A DNA stretch of 37,599 nucleotides. Source: an uncultured Clostridia bacterium. GTDB taxonomy: Bacteria; Bacillota; Clostridia; Christensenellales; UBA1242. This document shows, piece by piece, positions 31,286-37,599 of this stretch. Position 1 is the stretch's first letter. The number at the start of each line of letters is the position of its first letter. The stretch is taken from contig CALVNW010000013.1 in assembly GCA_944350015.1 (NCBI GenBank), positions 1 to 37,599 on the forward strand, given 5' to 3'. Position numbers and translations under genes: made by a program. Under the pieces are notes generated by a model. The model saw nothing but the letters and a program-made list of their open reading frames with translations. It was not told the origin of the DNA and did not search any database.

Positions 31286-33637
31286 ATGATAAATTATAAC
31301 AGTAAAACATATTTTGAAAAGTTAGATAAATATTTTCGTGCGTGCAACTATCTTTCAGCGGCGCAACTTTATCTGCTTGACAATCCGCTTTTAAAAAGAC
31401 CACTTCAGACAAGCGATATAAAGAAAAAGATTGTAGGACACTGGGGAACAGTTCCTGGGCAAAACTTTGTGTATGCGCATTTAGATAGAGTCATCAATAA
31501 ATATGACCTAAATATGATATTGCTCTCAGGTCCTGGACACGGCGGAAACTTTTTTCTTGCAAACAGCTACTTAGAAGGTCATTATAGCGAGGTTTATCCT
31601 GAAATTGGCCAGGATGAAGAGGGCTTAAAGAAGTTTTGCAAACAATTCTCTTTCCCTTGTGGTGTTTCAAGTCACGTAGCACCAGAGACGCCGGGCTCTA
31701 TTCACGAGGGTGGCGAGCTTGGCTATTCCATCCTTCACGCCTTTGGCGCAGTGTTTGATAATCCCGACCTTATAGCCACGGTTATTGTAGGTGACGGCGA
31801 AGCAGAAACAGGTCCGCTTGCAACTTCTTGGCATTCTAACAAGTTTTTAAACCCTAAAACTGATGGTATAGTGCTTCCTATTTTGCATTTGAATGGATAC
31901 AAAATTAGCAATCCGACAATACTTTCAAGAATAAGCAAAAAGGAACTACAAAAATATCTCGAAGGCTGTGGCTGGAAACCTTATTTTGTCGAAGGCGATG
32001 AGCCTATGATTATGCACAAAAAAATGGCAAAGGCACTAGATAGTTGCATTTTATCAATAAAAAAGATAAAAAATGATGCAAAAAATGGCAAATTAGAGGA
32101 TAAAAGACCAATTTATCCTATGATTGTGCTAAGAACGCCTAAGGGCTGGACGGGACCAAAAGTTGTAGATGGCAAGCAAATTGAAGGTACATTTAGGGCG
32201 CACCAAGTGCCAGTTTCAATGGAAAGTGAGGAGCATTTTAAAATACTTGAAGCTTGGCTTAAAAGCTATAAACCAGAGGAGCTTTTTGATGATAATTACC
32301 GCCTAAAACGCGAGATTGCCGAGATTTTACCTAAAGGTGATAGGCGAATAAGCGCAAACCCTGTTACAAATGGCGGACTTCTTTTAAAAGAGTTGAAGCT
32401 ACCTAATATGCGAGATTACGCCGTTAAGATAGACGCTCCTGGTACAGTAAAGGCTCAAGATATGCTTGTGCTGAGCGATTATATACGCGATGTTCTTAAG
32501 CTTAATAAGGATAATAGAAATTACCGTGTATTTAGTCCAGATGAGGCTATGTCAAACAGGCTTTATAGCATTTTTGACGAAGAAAAACGTGATTTTAACG
32601 CAAAAATTCAAGAAAATGATGAAAATTTATCAAAAAATGGTCGAATTATGGATAGTTATTTAAGCGAGCACGCTTGCGAGGGCTGGCTTGAGGGATACCT
32701 TTTGACGGGCAGACACGGGGTGTTTGCAAGCTATGAGGCGTTTATTAGGGTTGTTGACTCAATGGTGTCACAGCACGCAAAATGGCTTAAGGTATGTAAT
32801 GGTTTGCGATGGAGAAAACCTATTTCATCCTTAAACTTTCTTTTGACGAGCAACGTTTGGCAACAAGACCACAACGGCTACACCCATCAAGAACCAGGCT
32901 TTCTTGACCATATAGCAAATAAAAAGTCTGATATAGTGAGGATTTATCTGCCACCTGATGCAAATTGCCTTTTGTCTTGCTATGACCACTGCCAAGCAAG
33001 TAAAAATTATATTAACGCAATTGTCGCATCAAAACATCCAAGTTATCAGTGGTTAAATATGGAAGAGGCGATAGACCATTGCACTAAAGGCGTAAGCGTT
33101 TGGAAGTGGGCGTCACTTAATGACTATAAAAATCCTGATATAGTTGTATCTTGCGCGGGCGACACGCCAACGCTTGAGGCACTAGCGCTAATCACGCTTA
33201 TCAAACAATTCCTGCCAAAATTGAATGTAAGGTTCATCAATGTGGTTGACCTTATGAAACTTGAGTCTAATAAGCTACATCCGCACGGGCTGACAGATGC
33301 CGAGTTTGACAGACTTTTTACTAAAGATAAACCTGTTATATTCAACTTTCACGGCTATCCAAAGTTTATTCACGAACTTACCATAACAAGAAACAATAAA
33401 AATATTATCGTGAGTGGCTATCAAGAGGAAGGGACGATTACAACGGCGTTTGATATGCGCGTGCAAAACAAGATAGATAGATATCATCTGCTTAAAGAGG
33501 TGTTAGACGCACTTAGACTTACAAGCAAACGGAAAGATATTGTCAAGTTTATAGATGAAACACTGCAAAAGCATAAAAGTTATATTGCCCAGTATGGAGT
33601 TGACATTCCAGAAGTAGCAGATTGGAAGTGGAATTAA
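31286..33637 (+). CDS. xfp: Xylulose-5-phosphate/fructose-6-phosphate phosphoketolase
   Basis: 783 residues, full length. Thiamine-diphosphate enzyme signatures in order: GHWGTVPGQNFVYAHLDRVI (about 51-70), GPGHGG (about 82), SHVAPETPGSIHEGGELGYS (about 127), the GDGEAETGPLATSWHS block (about 169) and LHLNGYKISNPT. It cleaves xylulose-5-P (and often fructose-6-P) with phosphate to acetyl-phosphate plus glyceraldehyde-3-P (or erythrose-4-P), the key step of heterolactic and bifid-type fermentation. AGAGGAG sits 3 nt before the ATG. It is a single-gene unit with a consensus -35. A nearby acetate kinase gene is not in the window. Confidence 0.96.
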   Translation: MINYNSKTYFEKLDKYFRACNYLSAAQLYLLDNPLLKRPLQTSDIKKKIVGHWGTVPGQNFVYAHLDRVINKYDLNMILLSGPGHGGNFFLANSYLEGHYSEVYPEIGQDEEGLKKFCKQFSFPCGVSSHVAPETPGSIHEGGELGYSILHAFGAVFDNPDLIATVIVGDGEAETGPLATSWHSNKFLNPKTDGIVLPILHLNGYKISNPTILSRISKKELQKYLEGCGWKPYFVEGDEPMIMHKKMAKALDSCILSIKKIKNDAKNGKLEDKRPIYPMIVLRTPKGWTGPKVVDGKQIEGTFRAHQVPVSMESEEHFKILEAWLKSYKPEELFDDNYRLKREIAEILPKGDRRISANPVTNGGLLLKELKLPNMRDYAVKIDAPGTVKAQDMLVLSDYIRDVLKLNKDNRNYRVFSPDEAMSNRLYSIFDEEKRDFNAKIQENDENLSKNGRIMDSYLSEHACEGWLEGYLLTGRHGVFASYEAFIRVVDSMVSQHAKWLKVCNGLRWRKPISSLNFLLTSNVWQQDHNGYTHQEPGFLDHIANKKSDIVRIYLPPDANCLLSCYDHCQASKNYINAIVASKHPSYQWLNMEEAIDHCTKGVSVWKWASLNDYKNPDIVVSCAGDTPTLEALALITLIKQFLPKLNVRFINVVDLMKLESNKLHPHGLTDAEFDRLFTKDKPVIFNFHGYPKFIHELTITRNNKNIIVSGYQEEGTITTAFDMRVQNKIDRYHLLKEVLDALRLTSKRKDIVKFIDETLQKHKSYIAQYGVDIPEVADWKWN

Positions 33638-33644
33638 TAAAAAC

Positions 33645-33685
33645 ACCTTTAATAGTTTAAGTAAATCCTTAACATTATTAAAGGT
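33645..33685. terminator. Terminator after phosphoketolase, probably bidirectional
   Basis: ACCTTTAATA (33645-33654) and its complement (33676-33685) form a 10-bp stem. TTAAG/CTTAA forms an inner stem. Both flanks are A/T runs. Confidence 0.8.
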
Positions 33686-33719
33686 TTTTTTCTATCTTTT
33701 AATATTGATTTTTAAAATA

Positions 33720-33785
33720 TTAGTGTGATGACTTTTTTAGTAAAAGTCTTTTGCGCTCATCTAGGACAGTTTTGCATTTAATCAT
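33720..33785 (-). CDS. Possible 21-residue microprotein downstream of the flavoprotein
   Basis: ATG at 33785 and TAA at 33722-33720 give a 21-residue, Lys/Arg-rich peptide (MIKCKTVLDERKRLLLKKSS then His). A perfect AGGAGG (33796-33791) lies 5 nt before the ATG and overlaps the stop codon of the flavoprotein gene, so translation would be coupled. A hairpin (GACTTTT/AAAAGTC, 33730-33748) lies within the ORF. It may be a real microprotein or the remains of a longer gene. No family is recognised. Confidence 0.45.
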   Translation of the reverse strand: MIKCKTVLDERKRLLLKKSSH

Positions 33786-33794
33786 ATTAGCCTC

Positions 33795-34928
33795 CTATAT
33801 ACTTTTGCCGACAATATATCCGCTTGTCCACGCCCATTGTAAGTTGTAGCCTCCACACTCACCATCAACGTCGCATAGCTCGCCACAAATATATAGATTT
33901 TTCACTTTTTTGTGTTGCAACTTCTCGTCAAGGTCATCAAGACACACACCGCCACTATAAACTTGATTGTTAGGGTAAAAACCTTTGACGTCAAAAGATA
34001 AATTTTTAATAGTTTTTGCAATGCGCAAAAGTTCACTTTCATTTAACTCCTTGCAAGAGCGGTTTTCATTTAACTTTAGCCGATTTAATATCTCATATGC
34101 TATCTCTTTTACAAACAGACCATCGAAGTAATCGGATACCAGTACATCCAAGCCCTTTCTCTTTTCAAGCAGTTGTAAAAACTGACTTTCACTTAGAGAG
34201 GGGAGAAGGTCGATTGTAACCTTACCGCAAAAGCTTCCCTGTCTTGCAAATAGGCTAGATATATTAAATATGACAATACCGCTCAGCCCACTTTCTTTAA
34301 ATAAGACCTCTCCAATTTCGCTTTTCTTTTGCCCCAAATTATTTTCTGCGCTAACCTTGACGTTGTCCACTCTAATATTGTTTAAATTGCGAGTGCTTTG
34401 TGTCTTTAATGAGCATAAACTAGGCGAAAAAGCTTTGTATTTTATCTTAAGCCCATCGAGAAGCTCACATTTAGCACAGGCAAGCACAAGTTTTTTGCAA
34501 GAATAGCTGTCATTGTTGCCAGCCAAAACAAAATTTTCACCCTCTTTTTTTATGGATGTTATTGTGTCATTTATAAAAGGCGTAGTCTTTGAAAGTCTAT
34601 TCACTATGATTTGCTGAACGCTCTTTGCGCTGTTTGAAATGGGGTAAACTCTGCCTTGCTCATCACTGTACGATACAAGACCTAAATCATTAAAAAAATC
34701 AAGGGTTTTCTTATTGTCAAAAACGCTCAAATATTTTTTAATAGAGGTGTTGTAGTATTTATCGTCTACCTGAAGGTTAGTTAAATTGCATCGCCCGTTG
34801 CCAGTAACTAGCAGTTTCTTAGCAAGTTTATTATCCTTTTCAATGATTGTAACTTTTTTATCACTTGCAAGCGCGCATAAACAACCACTTGCTCCGCCAC
34901 CTACCACTATCGTTTCAAAATCTCTCAT
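33795..34928 (-). CDS. HI0933/BaiN-family flavoprotein
   Basis: 377 residues, near the usual 390-420. N-terminal FAD motif VVGGGASGCLCAL (about 7-19) and the family signature KKLLVTGNGRCNLTN (about 37-51). The C-terminus has VYSGGVCLDDLD and LYICGELCDVDGECGGYNLQWAWTSG, typical of this family. BaiN-type proteins are NAD(P)H-dependent flavin oxidoreductases; a BaiN-like enzyme was linked to bile-acid dehydroxylation, but most members are uncharacterised. A central FAD-binding insert is present. The 172-bp gap before it has no gene. A tiny coupled ORF follows its stop codon. Confidence 0.9.
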   Translation of the reverse strand: MRDFETIVVGGGASGCLCALASDKKVTIIEKDNKLAKKLLVTGNGRCNLTNLQVDDKYYNTSIKKYLSVFDNKKTLDFFNDLGLVSYSDEQGRVYPISNSAKSVQQIIVNRLSKTTPFINDTITSIKKEGENFVLAGNNDSYSCKKLVLACAKCELLDGLKIKYKAFSPSLCSLKTQSTRNLNNIRVDNVKVSAENNLGQKKSEIGEVLFKESGLSGIVIFNISSLFARQGSFCGKVTIDLLPSLSESQFLQLLEKRKGLDVLVSDYFDGLFVKEIAYEILNRLKLNENRSCKELNESELLRIAKTIKNLSFDVKGFYPNNQVYSGGVCLDDLDEKLQHKKVKNLYICGELCDVDGECGGYNLQWAWTSGYIVGKSI

Positions 34929-35054
34929 AGATAAATTTTAGCAAATTTGTATAAAAAAGCAAATAAATAACGTAAATTTTGGTTTTATTTAATAAATTAT
35001 ATGTAGATGTCAAATTTTTGCTTGTTTATGATAACAAATAGGCTTGCATAATAA

Positions 35055-35086
35055 AAAATATGCTACAAAAAATCTTAGCATATTTT
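35055..35086 (-). terminator. Intrinsic terminator after the four-span membrane protein gene
   Basis: AAAATATGCTA (35055-35065) and its complement (35076-35086) form an 11-bp stem. Read on the - strand it is followed by a T run. Confidence 0.85.
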
Positions 35087-35101
35087 ATTGATAAATTAAA
35101 T

Positions 35102-35671
35102 TTACTCTTTTGTCTCACTAGGTTCGCTTGAAGTTTCCTCAGGCTTTTCAGCCTCGCTAGTTTGCTTTTCATCTAGTTGCTTAGAAGGCTGTACTTGTAC
35201 TTCGTTTTGCTTAACGTTTTTTGGCTCGCTCTTAACAAGCTTGTTAAGTTTTTCATTTTTAACAAAGTCAAGAGTGATAAATACTCCGGCGCAAATCACT
35301 GCAAGAAGCATTATAAATAGTAGAACATCAAATTTATCAACAGCAAGCGCCACAATTGAGAATAGAATTGTCAATGCGTCAATGGCGATGCAGGTGATAA
35401 CAAAACCTTTTTTCTTACTGAAAAGCTCAATACTATTGTTTGTTCTTGTAATGCAAATGGCTGAGAAGATTGCACCCGAGATACAACAAGCAAGTATCAA
35501 TATAGAAAATAGCATTTTTACAATAGTTCGAGTTTGAAGTGACACGGTGTCACTAATTTCTTCAGCAACCTCAAAGATAGTTATAAAACAAGTGATTGCA
35601 ATGACAATGAAAGCTACGATATTTACAATGAGTCCTGCAAGAAAGAATGGTCTTTTGATTTGTTTATCCAT
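35102..35671 (-). CDS. Four-span membrane protein of unknown function
   Basis: 189 residues. Four membrane helices (about 9-31, 52-74, 86-108, 112-133) are followed by a polar, Glu/Ser/Lys/Gln-rich C-terminal tail of about 45 residues with no membrane helix. AAGGA lies upstream of the ATG. No enzymatic motif or family is recognised. It has its own terminator and is divergent from the next gene. Confidence 0.7.
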   Translation of the reverse strand: MDKQIKRPFFLAGLIVNIVAFIVIAITCFITIFEVAEEISDTVSLQTRTIVKMLFSILILACCISGAIFSAICITRTNNSIELFSKKKGFVITCIAIDALTILFSIVALAVDKFDVLLFIMLLAVICAGVFITLDFVKNEKLNKLVKSEPKNVKQNEVQVQPSKQLDEKQTSEAEKPEETSSEPSETKE

Positions 35672-35785
35672 ATTCTTTTATTCCTTTTAAATATATTCTA
35701 AATAAAGTATAGACTATCGAATTTGATTTTGTCAACTTATTATCAAATTTTTCTTGGGCTATACATAAATTTATAGATATAGCTA

Positions 35786-35814
35786 TTGATTTTGAAGAGC
35801 TTTTGTGATATTAT
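35786..35814 (+). promoter_or_regulatory. Promoter of the gene at 35834
   Basis: TTGATT (35786-35791), a 17-nt spacer, TATTAT (35809-35814) preceded by TGA, an extended -10. The predicted start is near 35821, downstream of an alternative in-frame ATG, which fixes the start at 35834. Confidence 0.65.
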
Positions 35815-35833
35815 TAATGAAAGAGGTGTAAAA

Positions 35834-36724
35834 ATGACTGATATATATAAATATTTGCAAAAAAGAAATAAAAAAGATGTAATCTTGTTTGGTAAGGCTT
35901 ACGCCTATGATAAAATGGGCTTTGTTAGGTTTGCTGAGGAAAATTGGGCTAAGGATGACGGCAATTATGTGCGCGCAGTAGCATCAGTTGCCTCTCTTTT
36001 GATTGATAGGCCTAAACTGGAGAATGAAGGAGATTTGCCTGAGCAAATCTATGCTTTGACATATGCTTTTGGTTCATCTGATGGGAATGATGACTTAATT
36101 TTAAAACCACTTGTAAAATACTTCAATAATGGCAAACGTGAAGGCGGGCGAAGTGAAATTGAAGATGAATACTATAAAAAGCTTGAAATCTATGCGAAAA
36201 TGGCAAATTTAAGAAAGCAGATAGAAAGCGTAGACAAAAAGATAAAACCAATTTTAGGTGAAGATGTAATAGCACGCCTTAAATCATATAGTGGTAAAGA
36301 CGTGATTTTATCATTATATAAACAGAAGAAGATAAGAACTTCTGAGTATAAGTTCAAAATCTATGTTAGAGGAAATCGTCCACAAGATATGGCAATATCT
36401 TTCCAAGGCAACACCATACACGTTGTAAGTGATATAGGTGGCGTTGCTTACATTAAGGACCCTCAAAGCGGTGAGGTCATCTTTGAAAATAATGTAAGGG
36501 GAATGAAATTTTCAAACCAACTTGAAAAGTATGCTCACTACTATGGACTTCAAAAGGCTATTGAGATTTTGTCTGATAACATCAAGGATGCATCACAAAA
36601 ACAAGATGATGTCTATAGAGAAAAAGCAAAGGACCCAAGAACTCGCAAAAATACAAGTAAGGCAAAAAAGGTCATCGAAACACTAAAAAAGAAAGACTCG
36701 AACATCGAAGAAGAACTTGTTTAA
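35834..36724 (+). CDS. Hypothetical soluble protein
   Basis: 296 residues from the ATG at 35834 (AGAGGTG upstream). The upstream ATG at 35786 is rejected because it coincides with the promoter -35. Residues about 1-115 are helical with no known motif. A coiled-coil-like basic/acidic segment (about 115-165) is followed by a beta-rich region (about 175-240; YKFKIYVRGNRPQDMAISFQGNTIHVVSD) and a Lys-rich helical tail. No signal peptide or membrane helix. I do not recognise the family. Confidence 0.7.
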   Translation: MTDIYKYLQKRNKKDVILFGKAYAYDKMGFVRFAEENWAKDDGNYVRAVASVASLLIDRPKLENEGDLPEQIYALTYAFGSSDGNDDLILKPLVKYFNNGKREGGRSEIEDEYYKKLEIYAKMANLRKQIESVDKKIKPILGEDVIARLKSYSGKDVILSLYKQKKIRTSEYKFKIYVRGNRPQDMAISFQGNTIHVVSDIGGVAYIKDPQSGEVIFENNVRGMKFSNQLEKYAHYYGLQKAIEILSDNIKDASQKQDDVYREKAKDPRTRKNTSKAKKVIETLKKKDSNIEEELV

Positions 36725-36761
36725 TGCTTGAAAATCATAGTTTTAATTAAAAAATATTACT

Positions 36762-36796
36762 AAAAAGGCTTTAGGAAGGCAAACTTAAGCCTTTTT
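36762..36796 (+). terminator. Intrinsic terminator after the 296-residue gene
   Basis: AAAAAGGCTT (36762-36771) and its complement (36787-36796) with a 7-T tail. Confidence 0.88.
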
Positions 36797-36909
36797 TTGT
36801 TGAAAAAAGTAAAAAAATAAAAATTGGTTGTTAATATTGACGGCAAACTGACGCCACTATGAATACTTTTGATATTTTAACAAATTATTATTATCATAGC
36901 GAGGTGTCT

Positions 36910-37113
36910 ATGAAAAAAGAATATCCAAGATACACCCTTCGTGTATCAAATGAAATCCTATTCAAATTGGCATTTTTATCGGATTTTTATGGAAGGTCGA
37001 AGAACCGCGAAATAGAATATGTTATAAGAAAACATGTTGAAGATTTCGAGAAGAAGTACGGTGTAATTCCTGTGCCTGAGAGATTCCAAGAAAAGGATAC
37101 AACAGAGGAATAA
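36910..37113 (+). CDS. Ribbon-helix-helix (Arc-like) DNA-binding protein
   Basis: 67 residues from the ATG at 36910, chosen for GAGGTG just upstream; an in-frame ATG at 36859 would add an unlikely tail. A basic beta strand (YPRYTLRVSN) is followed by two helices (EILFKLAFLSDFYGRSKNREIEYVIRK), the Arc/MetJ pattern in which a dimer inserts a two-stranded ribbon into the major groove. Such proteins act as repressors or antitoxins. No toxin gene adjoins it, since a tRNA gene follows. Its target is unknown. Confidence 0.82.
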   Translation: MKKEYPRYTLRVSNEILFKLAFLSDFYGRSKNREIEYVIRKHVEDFEKKYGVIPVPERFQEKDTTEE

Positions 37114-37176
37114 AAAACGTTAAAACCTCAATATAATTTAGGGTACGCGAGGGCGGACTGCGTTTTTTGATTTATA

Positions 37177-37200
37177 ATTTTGGAAAGACTATTCCAAAAT
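37177..37200 (+). terminator. Intrinsic terminator after the ribbon-helix-helix gene
   Basis: A 9-bp perfect stem, ATTTTGGAA (37177-37185) with 37192-37200, followed by six T. A weaker ACGC/GCGT hairpin with a T6 tail lies just before it (about 37144-37168). Confidence 0.88.
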
Positions 37201-37237
37201 ATTTTTTGCAAAATTTTATTAAAATAATATCATTCTG

Positions 37238-37266
37238 TTGACAAAATCAATTTGATGTAGTATAAT
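37238..37266 (+). promoter_or_regulatory. Perfect consensus promoter of the tRNA transcript
   Basis: TTGACA (37238-37243), a 17-nt spacer, TATAAT (37261-37266). The predicted start is 37273, about 112 nt before the tRNA. Confidence 0.9.
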
Positions 37267-37269
37267 AAT

Positions 37270-37367
37270 ACGCGTAACTGACAAGTTTAAAAGAAATTTG
37301 TGCTTAGCTATGCGTGAACATTTAAAACTTTAACGCAAGTTAAAGGAAGACCATCGAGATGTTTTTT
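37270..37367 (+). ncRNA. Structured leader or small RNA ahead of tRNA-Lys
   Basis: ACGCGTA (37270-37276) pairs with TATGCGT (37309-37315) with one wobble and a further imperfect stem inside. CTTTAAC-GCAA-GTTAAAG (37328-37345) is a perfect 7-bp hairpin with a GNRA-type tetraloop. AACAT (37317-37321) pairs with ATGTT (37359-37363), followed by four more T. The last stem with its T run could be a weak terminator, releasing a separate RNA of about 95 nt. No known riboswitch or T-box element was recognised. Confidence 0.5.
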
Positions 37368-37384
37368 AAACTAAAACTTCAAAT

Positions 37385-37460
37385 GGACTTGTAGCTCAGT
37401 TGGTAGAGCAATTGACTCTTAATCAATGGGTCCAGGGTTCGAATCCCTGCAAGTCCACCA
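37385..37460 (+). tRNA. tRNA-Lys (anticodon CUU)
   Basis: 76 nt with an encoded CCA end. Acceptor stem GGACTTG with CAAGTCC, D-arm GCTC-AGTTGGTA-GAGC, anticodon arm ATTGA-CTCTTAA-TCAAT with anticodon CTT, variable loop, and T-arm CAGGG-TTCGAAT-CCCTG. The CTT anticodon reads AAG codons. All canonical invariant bases are present. Confidence 0.98.
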
Positions 37461-37463
37461 TTT

Positions 37464-37488
37464 AAATCCCTTATTTTATTAGGGATTT
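37464..37488 (+). terminator. Intrinsic terminator after the tRNA
   Basis: AAATCCCT (37464-37471) and its complement (37481-37488) form an 8-bp stem with T-rich flank. The last 110 bp of the window hold no gene. Confidence 0.8.
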
Positions 37489-37599
37489 TATTATTTTTAC
37501 ATAACTAATTTTTACTTAAAATTGTCTAAAAATTTTGTAAAAAGTGTCTAAAAAATGTCATTTTTGCATGTAAAATTTTAATATTTCACATTGCATAAA

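Noticed and set aside
36910..37113. Antitoxin of a type II toxin-antitoxin pair
   Set aside because: The ribbon-helix-helix fold would fit, but there is no toxin ORF on either side; a terminator and tRNA follow directly.
37270..37384. T-box leader
   Set aside because: The conserved T-box core sequence is absent, and T-boxes normally precede synthetase or amino-acid genes, not tRNA genes.
1..37599. Alternative genetic code with UGA as tryptophan
   Set aside because: Trp is encoded by TGG, and TGA is used as a genuine stop (for example in the alcohol dehydrogenase gene).

Overview
The window is low-GC (AT-rich intergenic DNA, A/T-biased codons) and uses the standard bacterial code: TGA is a normal stop, for example for the alcohol dehydrogenase. 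Good Shine-Dalgarno sequences, sigma-A type -35/-10 boxes and intrinsic terminators are abundant. An oxygen-independent class III ribonucleotide reductase with its activase, a phosphoketolase, fermentative alcohol and aldehyde dehydrogenases, and secreted BspA-type leucine-rich-repeat proteins suggest an anaerobic, fermentative Bacillota (Clostridia-like, probably gut-associated) genome. This placement is an inference from gene content. No prophage, transposase, rRNA or CRISPR array was found.

Layout. 1-3.1 kb: a large secreted LRR protein. 3.2-6.4 kb: a four-gene envelope-stress-like operon (SPFH protein with zinc ribbons, zinc-ribbon membrane protein, two small membrane proteins) resembling the B. 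subtilis ydjGHI genes but without a PspA gene. 6.5-7.2 kb: a non-coding, hairpin-rich, partly GC-rich island with degenerate repeats. It ends in a strong promoter whose spacer carries a G8 tract, driving a small secreted paralogue of the LRR protein's N-terminal module. 8.0-13.4 kb: a small zinc-ribbon membrane protein, an 888-residue helical protein of unknown function, and a two-gene unit ending in an LRR protein without a signal peptide. 13.5-14.5 kb: mscL, divergent from a small unknown gene. 14.6-18.5 kb: iron-type alcohol dehydrogenase, FIST-domain protein and aldehyde dehydrogenase.

18.5-19.0 kb is gene-free and contains an 88-bp, almost fully paired cloverleaf-like element. 19.0-23.6 kb: a COG2509-type flavoprotein, an M18 aminopeptidase and an alpha-oxoamine synthase resembling serine palmitoyltransferase. 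23.7-27.4 kb: nrdG and nrdD, divergent from a Crp/Fnr-type regulator, with a perfect dyad between them centred at -41.5 of the predicted nrdD start. 27.5-33.7 kb: a HAD-like protein, an RNase R-like exoribonuclease and phosphoketolase. 33.7-37.1 kb: an HI0933-type flavoprotein with an apparent 21-codon downstream ORF, a membrane protein, an unknown protein and a ribbon-helix-helix protein. The window ends with tRNA-Lys(CUU) behind a perfect consensus promoter and a structured leader of about 110 nt.

How the genes fit together. NrdD/NrdG make deoxynucleotides without oxygen, probably under the neighbouring Crp/Fnr protein. Phosphoketolase supplies acetyl-phosphate, and the ADH/ALDH pair interconverts an aldehyde with its alcohol and acid. 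The secreted LRR protein, its module-only paralogue, the SPFH/zinc-ribbon operon and MscL all act at the cell envelope. The most unusual signals are the two hairpin-cluster DNA elements, the G-tract promoter, the nrdD operator geometry and the structured tRNA leader.
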